From CAZAZQ01 sp964489705 (GTDB lineage Bacteria; Zixibacteria; MSB-5A5; GN15; FEB-12): a stretch of DNA of 64,000 nucleotides. The stretch is from positions 1-64,000 of the forward strand of contig CAZAZQ010000011.1 in NCBI GenBank assembly GCA_964489705.1, written 5' to 3'. Shown piece after piece: positions 19,168 through 27,743 of the stretch. Each line of letters begins with the position of its first letter. Position 1 is the stretch's first letter. Under the pieces are notes generated by a model that saw only the letters and a program-made list of their open reading frames with translations, had not been told where the DNA came from and did not search any database. A program made the translations under genes and the position numbers.

Positions 19168-19482
19168 TCATTCTCTTTTTTTAGGTTCTTTCACAACCAT
19201 ACATTCGATATTGAAAACGAACAGCGATATGCCTTCATATTCCGCGGCTTCGTTGAACTTTGAAACTATTTCGCAGAGTCCGGGGACCCGCTCATCCTCA
19301 ATAGGGAATTGTACCGCACCGTTATGTCCGGGCCAGACATCAGTTCCCATTCGCGGCCGGAACCCTGCCGACTGCCCCTTGATTTCATCCCACCGGACAT
19401 AATTCTCAATCTTTTCTGCTTCCAGTATCTCCATGATCTCTTCGGTCTTGCCTTCAAAGAAATACATAAACACCATCTTCAT
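19168..19482 (-). CDS. PII-like PG0541-family transporter-associated protein
   Basis: 104 aa. N-terminus MKMVFMYFFEGKTEEIMEIL and the central VRWDEIKGQSAGFRPRMGTD resemble small PII-fold proteins found next to RND pumps (PG0541 type). Its start overlaps the RND gene stop by 4 nt (ATGA), so it is translationally coupled as the last gene of the efflux operon. A signalling or assembly role for the pump is inference; no experimental function is known to me. Confidence 0.65.
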   Translation of the reverse strand: MKMVFMYFFEGKTEEIMEILEAEKIENYVRWDEIKGQSAGFRPRMGTDVWPGHNGAVQFPIEDERVPGLCEIVSKFNEAAEYEGISLFVFNIECMVVKEPKKRE

Positions 19483-22400
19483 GATTTGTCTCCATTTGCA
19501 TGGTTTTTCCGTCCTTCAAATATGGCGTAGATAAGCGGAATTAACACTAACGTCACAACAGTTGAAACCAGCATTCCACCGATAACCGTTATTCCCAATG
19601 GTCGCCACATTTCCGAACCTTCATGTCGACTTAGTGCCATTGGTAACATTCCAAGCATGGTCGTTAAGGCAGTCATCAGAACCGGGCGAAGTCGGTGTTT
19701 TCCACCAAGCGTGACAGCTTGCAACATATTTAGTCCGCGTTTCCGTAGAATATTGATGTAGTCGATGAGAACAATGCCGTTCTTTACGACCAGTCCGACC
19801 AAAATGATCACCCCAATAAATGACATGAGATTCAGGGTTGTACGGGTAATAAAAAACGCCCAGATGACACCTGTAAACGCAAAAGGCACGGAAAACATGA
19901 TAATGAATGGTTCAAGCAGGGATTCGAACTGTGACGCCATAACCATATACACGAGAATCACACTCAACAACAATAGCAGTCCCAGATCGCGGAAATTCTC
20001 TCTCTGCTCTTTTACCGAGCCGCCAAAAGCAACATCGATTCCTTCTGGGATTTCGAGTTTACCGATCTCGGCGGAAATATCAGCAGCCACATCACCGAGT
20101 GGACGGTGATACAGGTCTGCTCCGACTTTGACAATTCGTTCCCGATCCTTTCGTTCAATTTCAGTGGGTGCGATGGCCTGTTCTATAGTTGCGAGATTAC
20201 CCAGCCGAACGGTTTTGCCAGTTCGGGTCGTAATAATCATGTTTTCAAGATCTTCAATTGAATTCCGTTTTTCTTCCTTTGCTCTCAGGAATATCTCATA
20301 TTCGTCCCCACCCTCCCGGTATTTGGTTGCTTTGGTTCCATATACCTGCGTTCGTAAAGCAAATGCTATGTCAGCGACATTCGTTCCGAGGAGGGCCGCT
20401 TTTTCACGGTCAATGTTAACCAGGAACTCCGGTTTTCCTAAAGGCCGTGATATCTTGGCATCCCTGGTGCCGGGTGTGTTTTTTACAATGGTAAGGATCC
20501 TGGTGGCCAACCTGTTGGTTTGTTCGATATCATGGCCGATTATCTCGACGGTAATCGGTTTGTCGTTCCCAAACAACACATTGCCTAAGGGATTGCCAGC
20601 ATCAATATCCACTTTCAGTACCCCTGGAATAGTCTTGAGGTATCGTCTTATCACTTCAGCAATATCCTTTGTGGAACGTTCCCGTAGCTTCTGCTCTACC
20701 AGTTTGGCACCTACCATTCCTTTGTGAGCTCCCCCACTTTCACCAAAAGCCCCGGCGGCGGCACGAGTCGATTGTCCATACCAGCTAAAGATTTTCGTGC
20801 ATTCAGGGACACTGTCCCTGAATACTTGTTCAAGTTGATGTGCTACTTCCGCTGTTTTTTCCATCCGTGTTCCGGGGGCCATCTCATACTTTATCTGCAG
20901 GTCGCCGGTATCACCCTCAGGTATAAATTCCGTAGATATGAATGGGATCAAACCGAGTGAAATGACAAACACAGTAACGATTGCCCCAAGTGTTTTCTTC
21001 TTATTGCTTAGAGACCAGGAAAGTATCTTGCTGTATCCGGTATCCATATTTGTGAACCATCTTTCACTAACAGCAAACATGCGTTGCACTATTGGGCTCA
21101 TATTTAGTGAATTGTTCGTTTGTTTGCGGAGTAGCCTTGATGACAAAGCAGGAGTGAGGGTGAGAGCCGCAAAAAGTGACCCCAGTACGGTTACGATTAC
21201 CGTTGCGGAAAGCTGTGAGAACATAATACCGGTAAGCCCGGTCGCAAAGAGCATGGGGGCGAACACCACCACAATGCTCAGAGTTGACGCCATAACTGCT
21301 AACCCGACCTCTGAAGCTCCGTATTTGGCAGCCTCAAACGGACGGTCTCCGCCTTCCACATGCCTGGTGATATTCTCCAGAATAACAATGGCGTCATCTA
21401 CCACCAGCCCAATTGCAATGGCAAGACTCATTAGCGATACCATGTTTATGGTGAAGTCAAACAGGAAGAACATCCCGAAGGCTATAATCAACGAAAATGG
21501 TATCGTGAGAGCAACAATCATACTACTGCGGAAGCGTCTCAGAAAGGCGAGGATGACAAAAATGACAATGATGCCGCCTACGATAACAGCCTCGCCCAGG
21601 TTGTTGAGCGACTGTCTGATAAATACCGATGTATCGAAAATCTCAATGAGTTTGACATCATCAGGTAATTGTCGTGTAATTTCAGAGACTCTCTTGCGAA
21701 CTCTGTTTACTACCTCCACTGAGTTGGCGCCGGATTGTTTCTGAACCATAAAGACCAACCCACTGACGCCGTTGACTCTTACATCCTCTGTGATTTCCTT
21801 GAAACTATCGGAAACCTCCGCCACGTCCCGCAAATGGATCGGTTTACCGCGATCTACGCCGATTATCACATCCTTGACTTGATTCGGATTATCAAACTCA
21901 CCGGGAACACGAACTGTGTATTCCGTGTTATTCATCTTTATCGTACCAGCCGGAAGGTCAAGGTTCTCCTGAGCAAGGATACCGAGGATGGCGTTGAGAT
22001 TGAGGTTGTATGCTTCAATTCGTTCGGGGTCAAAATCTACACGCACTTGTCGCTCCAGTCCACCGATTATTTGGGTATTGCCGACTCCGGGGACGCGCTT
22101 TAAGCGATCGGTCACTCTTTTATCAACAAGATGGTACAATCCTTCCAGATTCTCTGTGGCAGTCACGCCATAGACCAAAACCGGGAACTGCGAAGTATTG
22201 ATTTTGAATACAATAGGGTCATCAGCATCATCAGGAAGGTCTTCTCTCACCTGATCAAGTTTGTCGCGAATATCGTTGGAAGCCTCGTCGAGGTTAGTAT
22301 TCCAATCAAATTTGGCAGTTATAATCGATATATTTTCCAGTGACGTGGACGAGATTTCATCGAGGTTATTAACGGTACTGACGAAATCCTCAATTTTCTT

Positions 22401-22592
22401 GGTGACTTTACTCTCGACGTCTTCGGCGCTGGCCCCCGGATACACCGTCACAATGCTGATGGCCGGAATCTCGATCTCTGGTAACAGATCAATGGGCAAA
22501 TTCACCAGGGACGCAATCCCCAAAATGAGAACCGCCATGAATACCATAATGACGGTAACGAATCGTCGGACGGCGAAATCTGGCAGTTTCAT
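19479..22592 (-). CDS. RND efflux pump inner-membrane transporter (HAE family, AcrB-like)
   Basis: 1037 aa, full length. Exports drugs or hydrophobic compounds from the periplasm using the proton gradient. N-terminal cytoplasmic helix MKLPDFAVRRFVTVIMVFMA, and two halves each with a large periplasmic loop. TM4 carries the proton-relay Asp pair in AIGLVVDDAIVILENI. Repeated motifs VYPGASAEDVESKVTKKIED and FGMFFLFDFTINMVSL are as in AcrB/MexB. Its start overlaps the adaptor gene by 4 nt and its stop overlaps the PII-like gene. Confidence 0.96.
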   Translation of the reverse strand: MKLPDFAVRRFVTVIMVFMAVLILGIASLVNLPIDLLPEIEIPAISIVTVYPGASAEDVESKVTKKIEDFVSTVNNLDEISSTSLENISIITAKFDWNTNLDEASNDIRDKLDQVREDLPDDADDPIVFKINTSQFPVLVYGVTATENLEGLYHLVDKRVTDRLKRVPGVGNTQIIGGLERQVRVDFDPERIEAYNLNLNAILGILAQENLDLPAGTIKMNNTEYTVRVPGEFDNPNQVKDVIIGVDRGKPIHLRDVAEVSDSFKEITEDVRVNGVSGLVFMVQKQSGANSVEVVNRVRKRVSEITRQLPDDVKLIEIFDTSVFIRQSLNNLGEAVIVGGIIVIFVILAFLRRFRSSMIVALTIPFSLIIAFGMFFLFDFTINMVSLMSLAIAIGLVVDDAIVILENITRHVEGGDRPFEAAKYGASEVGLAVMASTLSIVVVFAPMLFATGLTGIMFSQLSATVIVTVLGSLFAALTLTPALSSRLLRKQTNNSLNMSPIVQRMFAVSERWFTNMDTGYSKILSWSLSNKKKTLGAIVTVFVISLGLIPFISTEFIPEGDTGDLQIKYEMAPGTRMEKTAEVAHQLEQVFRDSVPECTKIFSWYGQSTRAAAGAFGESGGAHKGMVGAKLVEQKLRERSTKDIAEVIRRYLKTIPGVLKVDIDAGNPLGNVLFGNDKPITVEIIGHDIEQTNRLATRILTIVKNTPGTRDAKISRPLGKPEFLVNIDREKAALLGTNVADIAFALRTQVYGTKATKYREGGDEYEIFLRAKEEKRNSIEDLENMIITTRTGKTVRLGNLATIEQAIAPTEIERKDRERIVKVGADLYHRPLGDVAADISAEIGKLEIPEGIDVAFGGSVKEQRENFRDLGLLLLLSVILVYMVMASQFESLLEPFIIMFSVPFAFTGVIWAFFITRTTLNLMSFIGVIILVGLVVKNGIVLIDYINILRKRGLNMLQAVTLGGKHRLRPVLMTALTTMLGMLPMALSRHEGSEMWRPLGITVIGGMLVSTVVTLVLIPLIYAIFEGRKNHANGDKS

Positions 22593-23659
22593 TCTGTCAC
22601 CTCCGCCGCTGTAACCTGTACTTTAGAACCGGTCTTTACTTTCATCTTGCCGGTGGTTATTATTGTGTCACCAACCTCAAGGCCACTTGTAATCTCTACT
22701 AGACCTCCGAAGCTGTCCCCGGTGATAACATTGACACGAGAGGCTTTATCATTTTGGACCTTGAACACGTAAAATATGCCGGTCCCTTCTTGTTTAATGA
22801 GGGCGTCTCGGTTCACAAGCAAGGCGTTTCTGGAGGGCAATGATATGTTCACGAAACCAAACATCCCCGGTTTGATGATACCGGAATTATTCGCAAACCG
22901 TATTTCAACATTTGCCGTTCTGGTTATGGTATTCACGGTTGGATCGATCCTTGAAACTGTCCCGACGAACTGTGTATCGGGGTATGCGTCTAACCTTAAA
23001 GTTGCTTTTTGACCGAGTGCAAGATGATAGTACTGGCTTTCGGTTACGGCAACAGAGACCTTTACGGTGTCAATTTGCATCAATTCAATAATAGCTGGCG
23101 AACCTGCTTGGCCGGGGAAAAGGCTGTAGACTTCACCGACATCAAGGTATTTCTTTGTTATTACTCCATTAAAAGGTGCACGAATCTGTGTGCTGACAAG
23201 TATCTTCTCGTAGCCAGCCTTGGCGGCTTTATAAGCGGCCTCCATCTGGTCATAGGCTTGCTGCGTTACCGTGCCACTCTCTCGCAAAGTTTTTATCCGC
23301 TCCCAGTCTTTGGCAACAGCATCATATTGCGCGCGTGCCTGAATGAGCGTTTCACTTCCAAGTACCACCAATAGCGAATCCTTGTGGACAACATCGCCCA
23401 CATCGCAATTCAATGTGACGATTCTCCCGGGAATCTCAGAACCAAGAGCCGCTCTCGTCCATGCTTCTACTGTACCTGAGTAATTCAGGGTCGGCGTAAT
23501 CTCTTGCTCTTGAACAACAACCGTTGAAACGGGAATACCTGTTTCAACTGAAGAACTCTTAATACGATCTTTTGAATCGCCGCAGCCTTCTACCGCCACG
23601 AAGATTGTTATCATTATAATAGTACCGAGGAGGAATAATCTGTTTTTGAGAATTAACAT
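22589..23659 (-). CDS. RND efflux periplasmic adaptor (membrane fusion protein)
   Basis: 356 aa. An N-terminal signal with lipobox VAVEGC predicts a lipoprotein. Order of domains: beta-barrel/lipoyl half (GRIVTLNCDVGDVVHKDSLL), alpha-helical hairpin (AQYDAVAKDWERIKTLRESG), second lipoyl half (IRAPFNGVITKKYLDVGEV), beta-barrel (LRLDAYPDTQFVGTVSRIDP) and membrane-proximal domain. Links the RND pump to the TolC-like channel. Four-nt overlap with the pump and 4-nt spacing from the channel gene. Confidence 0.95.
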   Translation of the reverse strand: MLILKNRLFLLGTIIMITIFVAVEGCGDSKDRIKSSSVETGIPVSTVVVQEQEITPTLNYSGTVEAWTRAALGSEIPGRIVTLNCDVGDVVHKDSLLVVLGSETLIQARAQYDAVAKDWERIKTLRESGTVTQQAYDQMEAAYKAAKAGYEKILVSTQIRAPFNGVITKKYLDVGEVYSLFPGQAGSPAIIELMQIDTVKVSVAVTESQYYHLALGQKATLRLDAYPDTQFVGTVSRIDPTVNTITRTANVEIRFANNSGIIKPGMFGFVNISLPSRNALLVNRDALIKQEGTGIFYVFKVQNDKASRVNVITGDSFGGLVEITSGLEVGDTIITTGKMKVKTGSKVQVTAAEVTE

Positions 23660-23663
23660 GAAG

Positions 23664-25127
23664 CTACTCCTTATTTTCTGATATAGCTGTCTGTAAGTTG
23701 ACGATTGCTTTTTTCAAGTTGGCCTTGGCTTGTATGGAGACAATCTTGGCCTGGGTCAACGCCGTTTGAGCATCTAACAAATCCGAATTGGTCATCGTTC
23801 CTGCTTGATAGTTGGCTGAAGTTACCCGGTAATTTTCATCTGCTTGTGTTACGGCAAGATTTGCGATATCGACCTCCTGAAGGGCTTCCTGAACGGAAAG
23901 ATATGCCTGCCGTACCTCAAGCGTTATATAGTCAGCAAGCTTCGATTGAACCTCAGATAACTGCCTCTTTTGGGCTTCCACTTTTTGAATCTCGTGATGA
24001 CGCTGTCCCCAACTAAAGATATCAAGAGTGGCAATCAGGTTAATGTTCCAGCTCGAGTAGAATTCAGGTTCATATTCACGATTAGGTCTTTTCCAATCGT
24101 AGTTAGCAACCAGAGCTATTTGTGGTAAGTATGCGGCTTTCTTAATGGCCTTTACTTTACCGAGTACTTTTACGTTATAATCCAATGCCCGGTAATCAGG
24201 ACGCTGGGCTTTGGCCACCCGAAACAAAGTATCGAGAGGGGGGAGTGCCACCGTGTCTACAGAAATCTTTTCGGTAGGTAAAATCACTGTGTTTTGATCA
24301 ATGGCCAAAAGATTGCACAAGGCCGCATTGGCTAAGCGAACGCCGTTTCTTACCTTGAGATCCTGAAGGCGAACATTTGATAACGCCACTTTCGCTCTCA
24401 ATAGGTCATTCTCAATGATCATACCGGCTTGAAGAAAGTTCTCAAGGTCAGTGACATGGGACTCCAACTGCCTTATGGCTTCGTGTGTTACCTTAACGAA
24501 TTCCCGTGCGCTCAGAAGATCCCAGTAGGCTTGTGTTACTTGCTGTCGAACTGTTTCCTTTGTCCGCTGGCTCATCAGCTCAGCACTTGACTTCTGATAA
24601 TTCGATATCTTTAGGTTATTTATTAGCATAAATCCGGTAAAGATCGGCTGTTGAAGAGAGAGATTAATATCATAGTTGTCGTCGTCGCCAACGTATATTT
24701 TGCCTTCTCCAGCTCCGGAAAGACCCGTCAGCGTAGATGGATCAAGATAACCTTTGTCAACAAGATCTCGAAACGGAGCTTGAAGCGGTTCGAACATATT
24801 CCCAAATGCAGAACCGTTAATGTAGGGAACTTCATCAAGTCTTGTATATGTTGCCTTCGCTTTCAGTTTCGGCAGGAAATTGGTTCGTGCTGATTTTACT
24901 CCGGCAGTTGCTTCATCAATCTTGTATTTTGATATAGCAAGATCATGGTTGTTTTCCATAGCTATATCAATTGCCTGGTCAAGATTAATGGAAAGCGTGT
25001 CTGCTGAAGCTGTCGAAGAGAACAGCATTAACGGTATAATGGCGACCGCCATAAACATACCGAATCTGCCGTGCACACCGCGAAAATGCTGCATATGCGT
25101 ATTCCTTACCCTTGATTTTTCTCTCAT
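23664..25127 (-). CDS. TolC-family outer-membrane efflux channel
   Basis: 487 aa from ATG 25127, chosen for the SD GGAAGGAAAT and the 4-nt distance after the tetR stop; ATG 25094 (MQHFRG) is an alternative. Signal peptide ends FSSTASA. Two OEP repeats of long amphipathic helices are visible: DQAIDIAMENNHDLAISKYK (~50-70) and VRQAYLSVQEALQEVDIANL (~405). SANYQAGTMTNSDLLDAQTA is the classic end-of-repeat motif. Forms the outer-membrane duct of the tripartite pump. Confidence 0.95.
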   Translation of the reverse strand: MREKSRVRNTHMQHFRGVHGRFGMFMAVAIIPLMLFSSTASADTLSINLDQAIDIAMENNHDLAISKYKIDEATAGVKSARTNFLPKLKAKATYTRLDEVPYINGSAFGNMFEPLQAPFRDLVDKGYLDPSTLTGLSGAGEGKIYVGDDDNYDINLSLQQPIFTGFMLINNLKISNYQKSSAELMSQRTKETVRQQVTQAYWDLLSAREFVKVTHEAIRQLESHVTDLENFLQAGMIIENDLLRAKVALSNVRLQDLKVRNGVRLANAALCNLLAIDQNTVILPTEKISVDTVALPPLDTLFRVAKAQRPDYRALDYNVKVLGKVKAIKKAAYLPQIALVANYDWKRPNREYEPEFYSSWNINLIATLDIFSWGQRHHEIQKVEAQKRQLSEVQSKLADYITLEVRQAYLSVQEALQEVDIANLAVTQADENYRVTSANYQAGTMTNSDLLDAQTALTQAKIVSIQAKANLKKAIVNLQTAISENKE

Positions 25128-25131
25128 ATAT

Positions 25132-25704
25132 CTATTTCCTTCCGATACCATTCATAACCAGTGTGATCAAAAAATCGACATACTCTTCCAATGGCATCCC
25201 ACAGGTTTCGGTTGCCCAAGAAAACTCCATTGATTTGAGCGAGATCACTATAGTGTGAGCGGTGAGATCGACCTTGGCTACATTGAGTTCGCCTGTCTGA
25301 TTGCCTTCGTTAAGGATACCTTTTATGAGTTCTTTCTCTTGAGCGATAAACTCAGCTCGGGCAGAATCAACATAAGGCCAATATTCGTTCCACATCTCAC
25401 GAGTCACCCGGTAGAAATTTACCAATTCGTGAATCTTGGTGACTTTGGTAAGCAGATAGGCTTTAAGCTTATCAACTACATTCAGAGCTTCATCAACAGC
25501 AATGGTAACAGCGTCCCAAAGCTGTTGCGATTCGGCTTTAACAACTTGCTCAAAAACTTCTTCCTTACTTTCAAAATATTTGTATATCGTTGCCTTTGAA
25601 ACGGATGCCTTTTTAGCTATCTCATCGACAGTCACCTTTTTTAGGCTGAATTGAGCAAATAACTTTGCTGCCGCTTCCAAGATATCTGACCTTTTATCCA
25701 TCAT
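25132..25704 (-). CDS. TetR/AcrR-family repressor of the efflux operon
   Basis: 190 aa. The HTH lies at ~22-55 (KKVTVDEIAKKASVSKATIY, then KYFESKEEVFEQVV), followed by an all-helical ligand domain. It is the first gene of the tetR-tolC-MFP-RND-PII-like unit, all with gaps or overlaps of about 4 nt. A palindrome directly upstream (25716-25740) is the likely autoregulatory operator, so inducer binding would release the whole operon. Confidence 0.93.
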   Translation of the reverse strand: MMDKRSDILEAAAKLFAQFSLKKVTVDEIAKKASVSKATIYKYFESKEEVFEQVVKAESQQLWDAVTIAVDEALNVVDKLKAYLLTKVTKIHELVNFYRVTREMWNEYWPYVDSARAEFIAQEKELIKGILNEGNQTGELNVAKVDLTAHTIVISLKSMEFSWATETCGMPLEEYVDFLITLVMNGIGRK

Positions 25705-25715
25705 AAGGCCCCTTT

Positions 25716-25740
25716 ATATAGTAAACCTGTTAAACTATAT
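25716..25740. promoter_or_regulatory. Probable TetR operator
   Basis: Inverted repeat with arms ATATAGT/ACTATAT around AAACCTGTTAA, 12 nt before the tetR ATG. Spacing and AT-rich symmetry are typical of a TetR-family site overlapping the promoter. Confidence 0.6.
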
Positions 25741-25843
25741 CGGTTTTTTAGTTCATTTTGTCAAGGGTTTTTTAATTTTTTTAAGTCTGAGGGGACGTTG
25801 AGCCGAGAGGCTGGGATCAGATAAGTCACGCGATGACAATTAG

Positions 25844-26449
25844 TTACGCTGGTCGTAAGCTTTGAAGGAATCTAACCAGGTTCTTCTGACAATCACGGAA
25901 CAGCTTCATGCTTTGTGAACTCCTGCCGAGGGCTCGATTACCAATCATAAATGCCAAGAGCTGAATCGCTATCTTTGCTGGGTGAATTGTCATACTGACG
26001 TGACCGGACTTCTGCCCCTTTCGCAAAGCCGTTGCGACCGCTTTGCACCAAGTAATGCGCAAACGGTCGAACCGTTGGCGAAAACCCTTATCCAACGGTG
26101 CCATTTCGAGAGCGAGGTTGATCAATGGCTCACCAAGCTTGATATCCTCTTCAGTCAGCTGAGCAGTAGTTTTTCTAATGATGTTTTGCAGACATTCAAT
26201 CGGGTCTTCACAAGATCGGAGGGGCTGTAGCCAAACTCTAGTGACCATCTCCTCAATCAGTTCGTCAACAACCGCATATCCAATATCTTTTTTGCTCTTG
26301 AAGTAGTAGTACATTGCCCCTTTTGTCATCTTTGTCTTTGAGGCAATCCTGTTTACGTTAGCCGCCTGAAAACCTCTCAAACGAAATTCAAGGTACGCTT
26401 TCCTTAAGACTAATCTCCGAGCATCGCGCTGATGAGACTTCTTCCGCAT
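25844..26449 (-). CDS. Second TetR-family transcriptional regulator
   Basis: 201 aa. The N-terminal HTH is readable: QAANVNRIASKTKMTKGAMY, then YYFKSKKDIGYAVVDELIEE. The ligand domain is unlike that of the first TetR, and there is no sequence reason to think they share ligands. It is separated from the efflux operon's tetR start by ~140 nt and points the same way, so it would have its own target, not identified here. Confidence 0.88.
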   Translation of the reverse strand: MRKKSHQRDARRLVLRKAYLEFRLRGFQAANVNRIASKTKMTKGAMYYYFKSKKDIGYAVVDELIEEMVTRVWLQPLRSCEDPIECLQNIIRKTTAQLTEEDIKLGEPLINLALEMAPLDKGFRQRFDRLRITWCKAVATALRKGQKSGHVSMTIHPAKIAIQLLAFMIGNRALGRSSQSMKLFRDCQKNLVRFLQSLRPA

Positions 26450-26963
26450 GCAATAAATATACTTCTTTGCCCGTTAACTCTCAACAAAAAGCGACGCAAT
26501 TCATCTTGGGTTGATGTAAACTAGCGAGGACGACTTTGGGCCGGTCATGGATGTTCGGCCTTCCTTGACGGTTCTGCGAGACATTGCTTATTGCTGTGAA
26601 GCCGGGATATCCGAGAGTACAATTGGCCTTAGTCATCCGATCGGCCATCTTCGCCGAATGCCATCGGTTTCAATCCGCGCAGTTTTCAGGTCTCACCTTG
26701 TGGCCTCTACTGCAACAACTTCTTTTTCCAAGTACTCAGTGTTATCCGGCGCTTCGACAAATACGTGAGAGCTGACTCGACAATACCGCTTACGTATGTG
26801 CTGCCAAATTTCCTTGGCTGTTGTCCCTGAAGATTGAGTTTCCGTTCAAATCACCTGGTTGATTAGTGCATGAAAATACAGGTTCACTCAGAGCGATTCC
26901 AATAATCTCAAAGCCACCGTTGTCATTCTGCGAATCGTTTCGAAGACGACGTAAGCTTCCGCG
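26450..26963. other. Gene-poor decayed stretch
   Basis: No frame here has both a start context and family resemblance. Short frames on both strands (for example 26547-26768 +) look like chance. Given the transposase remnant just beyond it, this may be eroded mobile DNA, but I cannot identify it. Confidence 0.4.
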
Positions 26964-27191
26964 TCAAGTAGACAATTCATAAGTAGAGCTTTTGGCAGCT
27001 TGCTGTTCGTTGTGTACTTGGTCAGCCGCTGCGCTGTTATCTCCCCCCTGTTCCCAATTCTCAAACAAATAGGCATTCAACACTTCCTCCTGATAGGTCC
27101 GATTGAATTGCTCAATCAATTCGTTCTGGTTTGGCTTGCCCGGCTGGATATAGCTGATGGTAACCTTGCAAGAAACCTCAGCGACGGTTCG
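26964..27191 (-). pseudogene. IS3-family transposase (OrfB, DDE integrase) C-terminal remnant
   Basis: On the minus strand one frame reads ISYIQPGKPNQNELIEQFNR and then TYQEEVLNAYLFENWEQ, the well-known segment around the catalytic Glu of IS3/IS150/IS911 OrfB. After ENWEQ the family match jumps to the neighbouring frame (REITAQRLTKY), showing a frameshift, and the upstream DDE core is missing. No terminal inverted repeats were found. Confidence 0.8.
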
Positions 27192-27286
27192 CCTCGGTTA
27201 ACTGAGTGAATATGCAGAAACACTTTACTTCTCAACAGCCTACTCTTTCGGGAAGCTTGCATCTAGGCAAGAGGAAAGGTATTCTC

Positions 27287-27466
27287 TTGTTCAACTTGTG
27301 CGGGAAGTTGGATGTATTCTCTTTGTGGATGGTTGCATTACTGGTAATCGCGTTGCCTCTTGCAACAGGAATCTCAAAGAAGAAAGCAGTCCTAACAATC
27401 GGCTACTTGTGGGGCGTGTGGTTATTGGCGTCGATGTTTTTGTCTGGCTTGGTGCGGATCAGTTAG
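27287..27466 (+). pseudogene. C-terminal fragment of a Yip1-like membrane protein, copy 1
   Basis: Frame LFNLCGKLDVFSLWMVALLV, IALPLATGISKKKAVLTIGY, LWGVWLLASMFLSGLVRIS. The pattern (DVFSLW helix, sKKKA turn, final helix) resembles the end of Yip1-domain proteins. Only the last two helices remain; upstream sequence differs between the two copies, so both look like truncated pieces carried with the repeat. Confidence 0.55.
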
Positions 27467-27540
27467 TCATTTATGGTTTTGTGAGTTTTGGAGATTATAG
27501 AAAAAAAGTTTTGAAAGCACTAATTTTTGACATACACTTT

Positions 27541-27626
27541 TTCTAACAATTTTCTAACAGCGAACCTCACGGAAGTTAACGCAACTTGACAGAACTTGAT
27601 GCAACTTAACTCAACTTAACGATAAG
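27541..27626. repeat. 10-bp-phased iteron-like array, copy 1
   Basis: Consecutive 10-mers GGAAGTTAAC, GCAACTTGAC, AGAACTTGAT, GCAACTTAAC, TCAACTTAAC (27571-27620), preceded by two TTCTAACA units also 10 bp apart. One unit per helical turn suggests a protein-binding array. Same array at 39397-39481. Confidence 0.65.
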
Positions 27627-27687
27627 AAAATCAATGAAATACAGCTATTTTATGCTCTTGCAATAAGTTAGCAAAAATCCCCGGCGG

Positions 27688-27701
27688 CGAATCCCTGCCT
27701 C
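27688..27701 (+). other. Putative second att core (tRNA-Ser 3' end duplicate)
   Basis: CGAATCCCTGCCTC, identical to 14122-14135 in tRNA-Ser and in the same orientation. It lies 43 nt before the start of the histidine kinase gene, where the base composition changes. Confidence 0.45.
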
Positions 27702-27743
27702 CTGTTGACACCTCCGATCTTTGCACGTATATTTGACGTTAGT

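Larger units (their letters stand above)
27260..27653 (+). repeat. ~390-bp direct repeat, copy 1 (pairs with 39118-39508)
   Basis: From CATCTAGG to ACAGCTATTTTAT this stretch matches 39118-39508 almost base for base, apart from ~30 divergent bases at the left end and around 27475-27520. It contains the tail of a membrane-protein gene (27287-27466), then a ~90-bp array with 10-bp periodicity (27541-27626). Confidence 0.9.

Noticed and set aside
26547..26768. 73-aa plus-strand frame as a gene
   Set aside because: No start context or family resemblance, and it lies in a decayed region.
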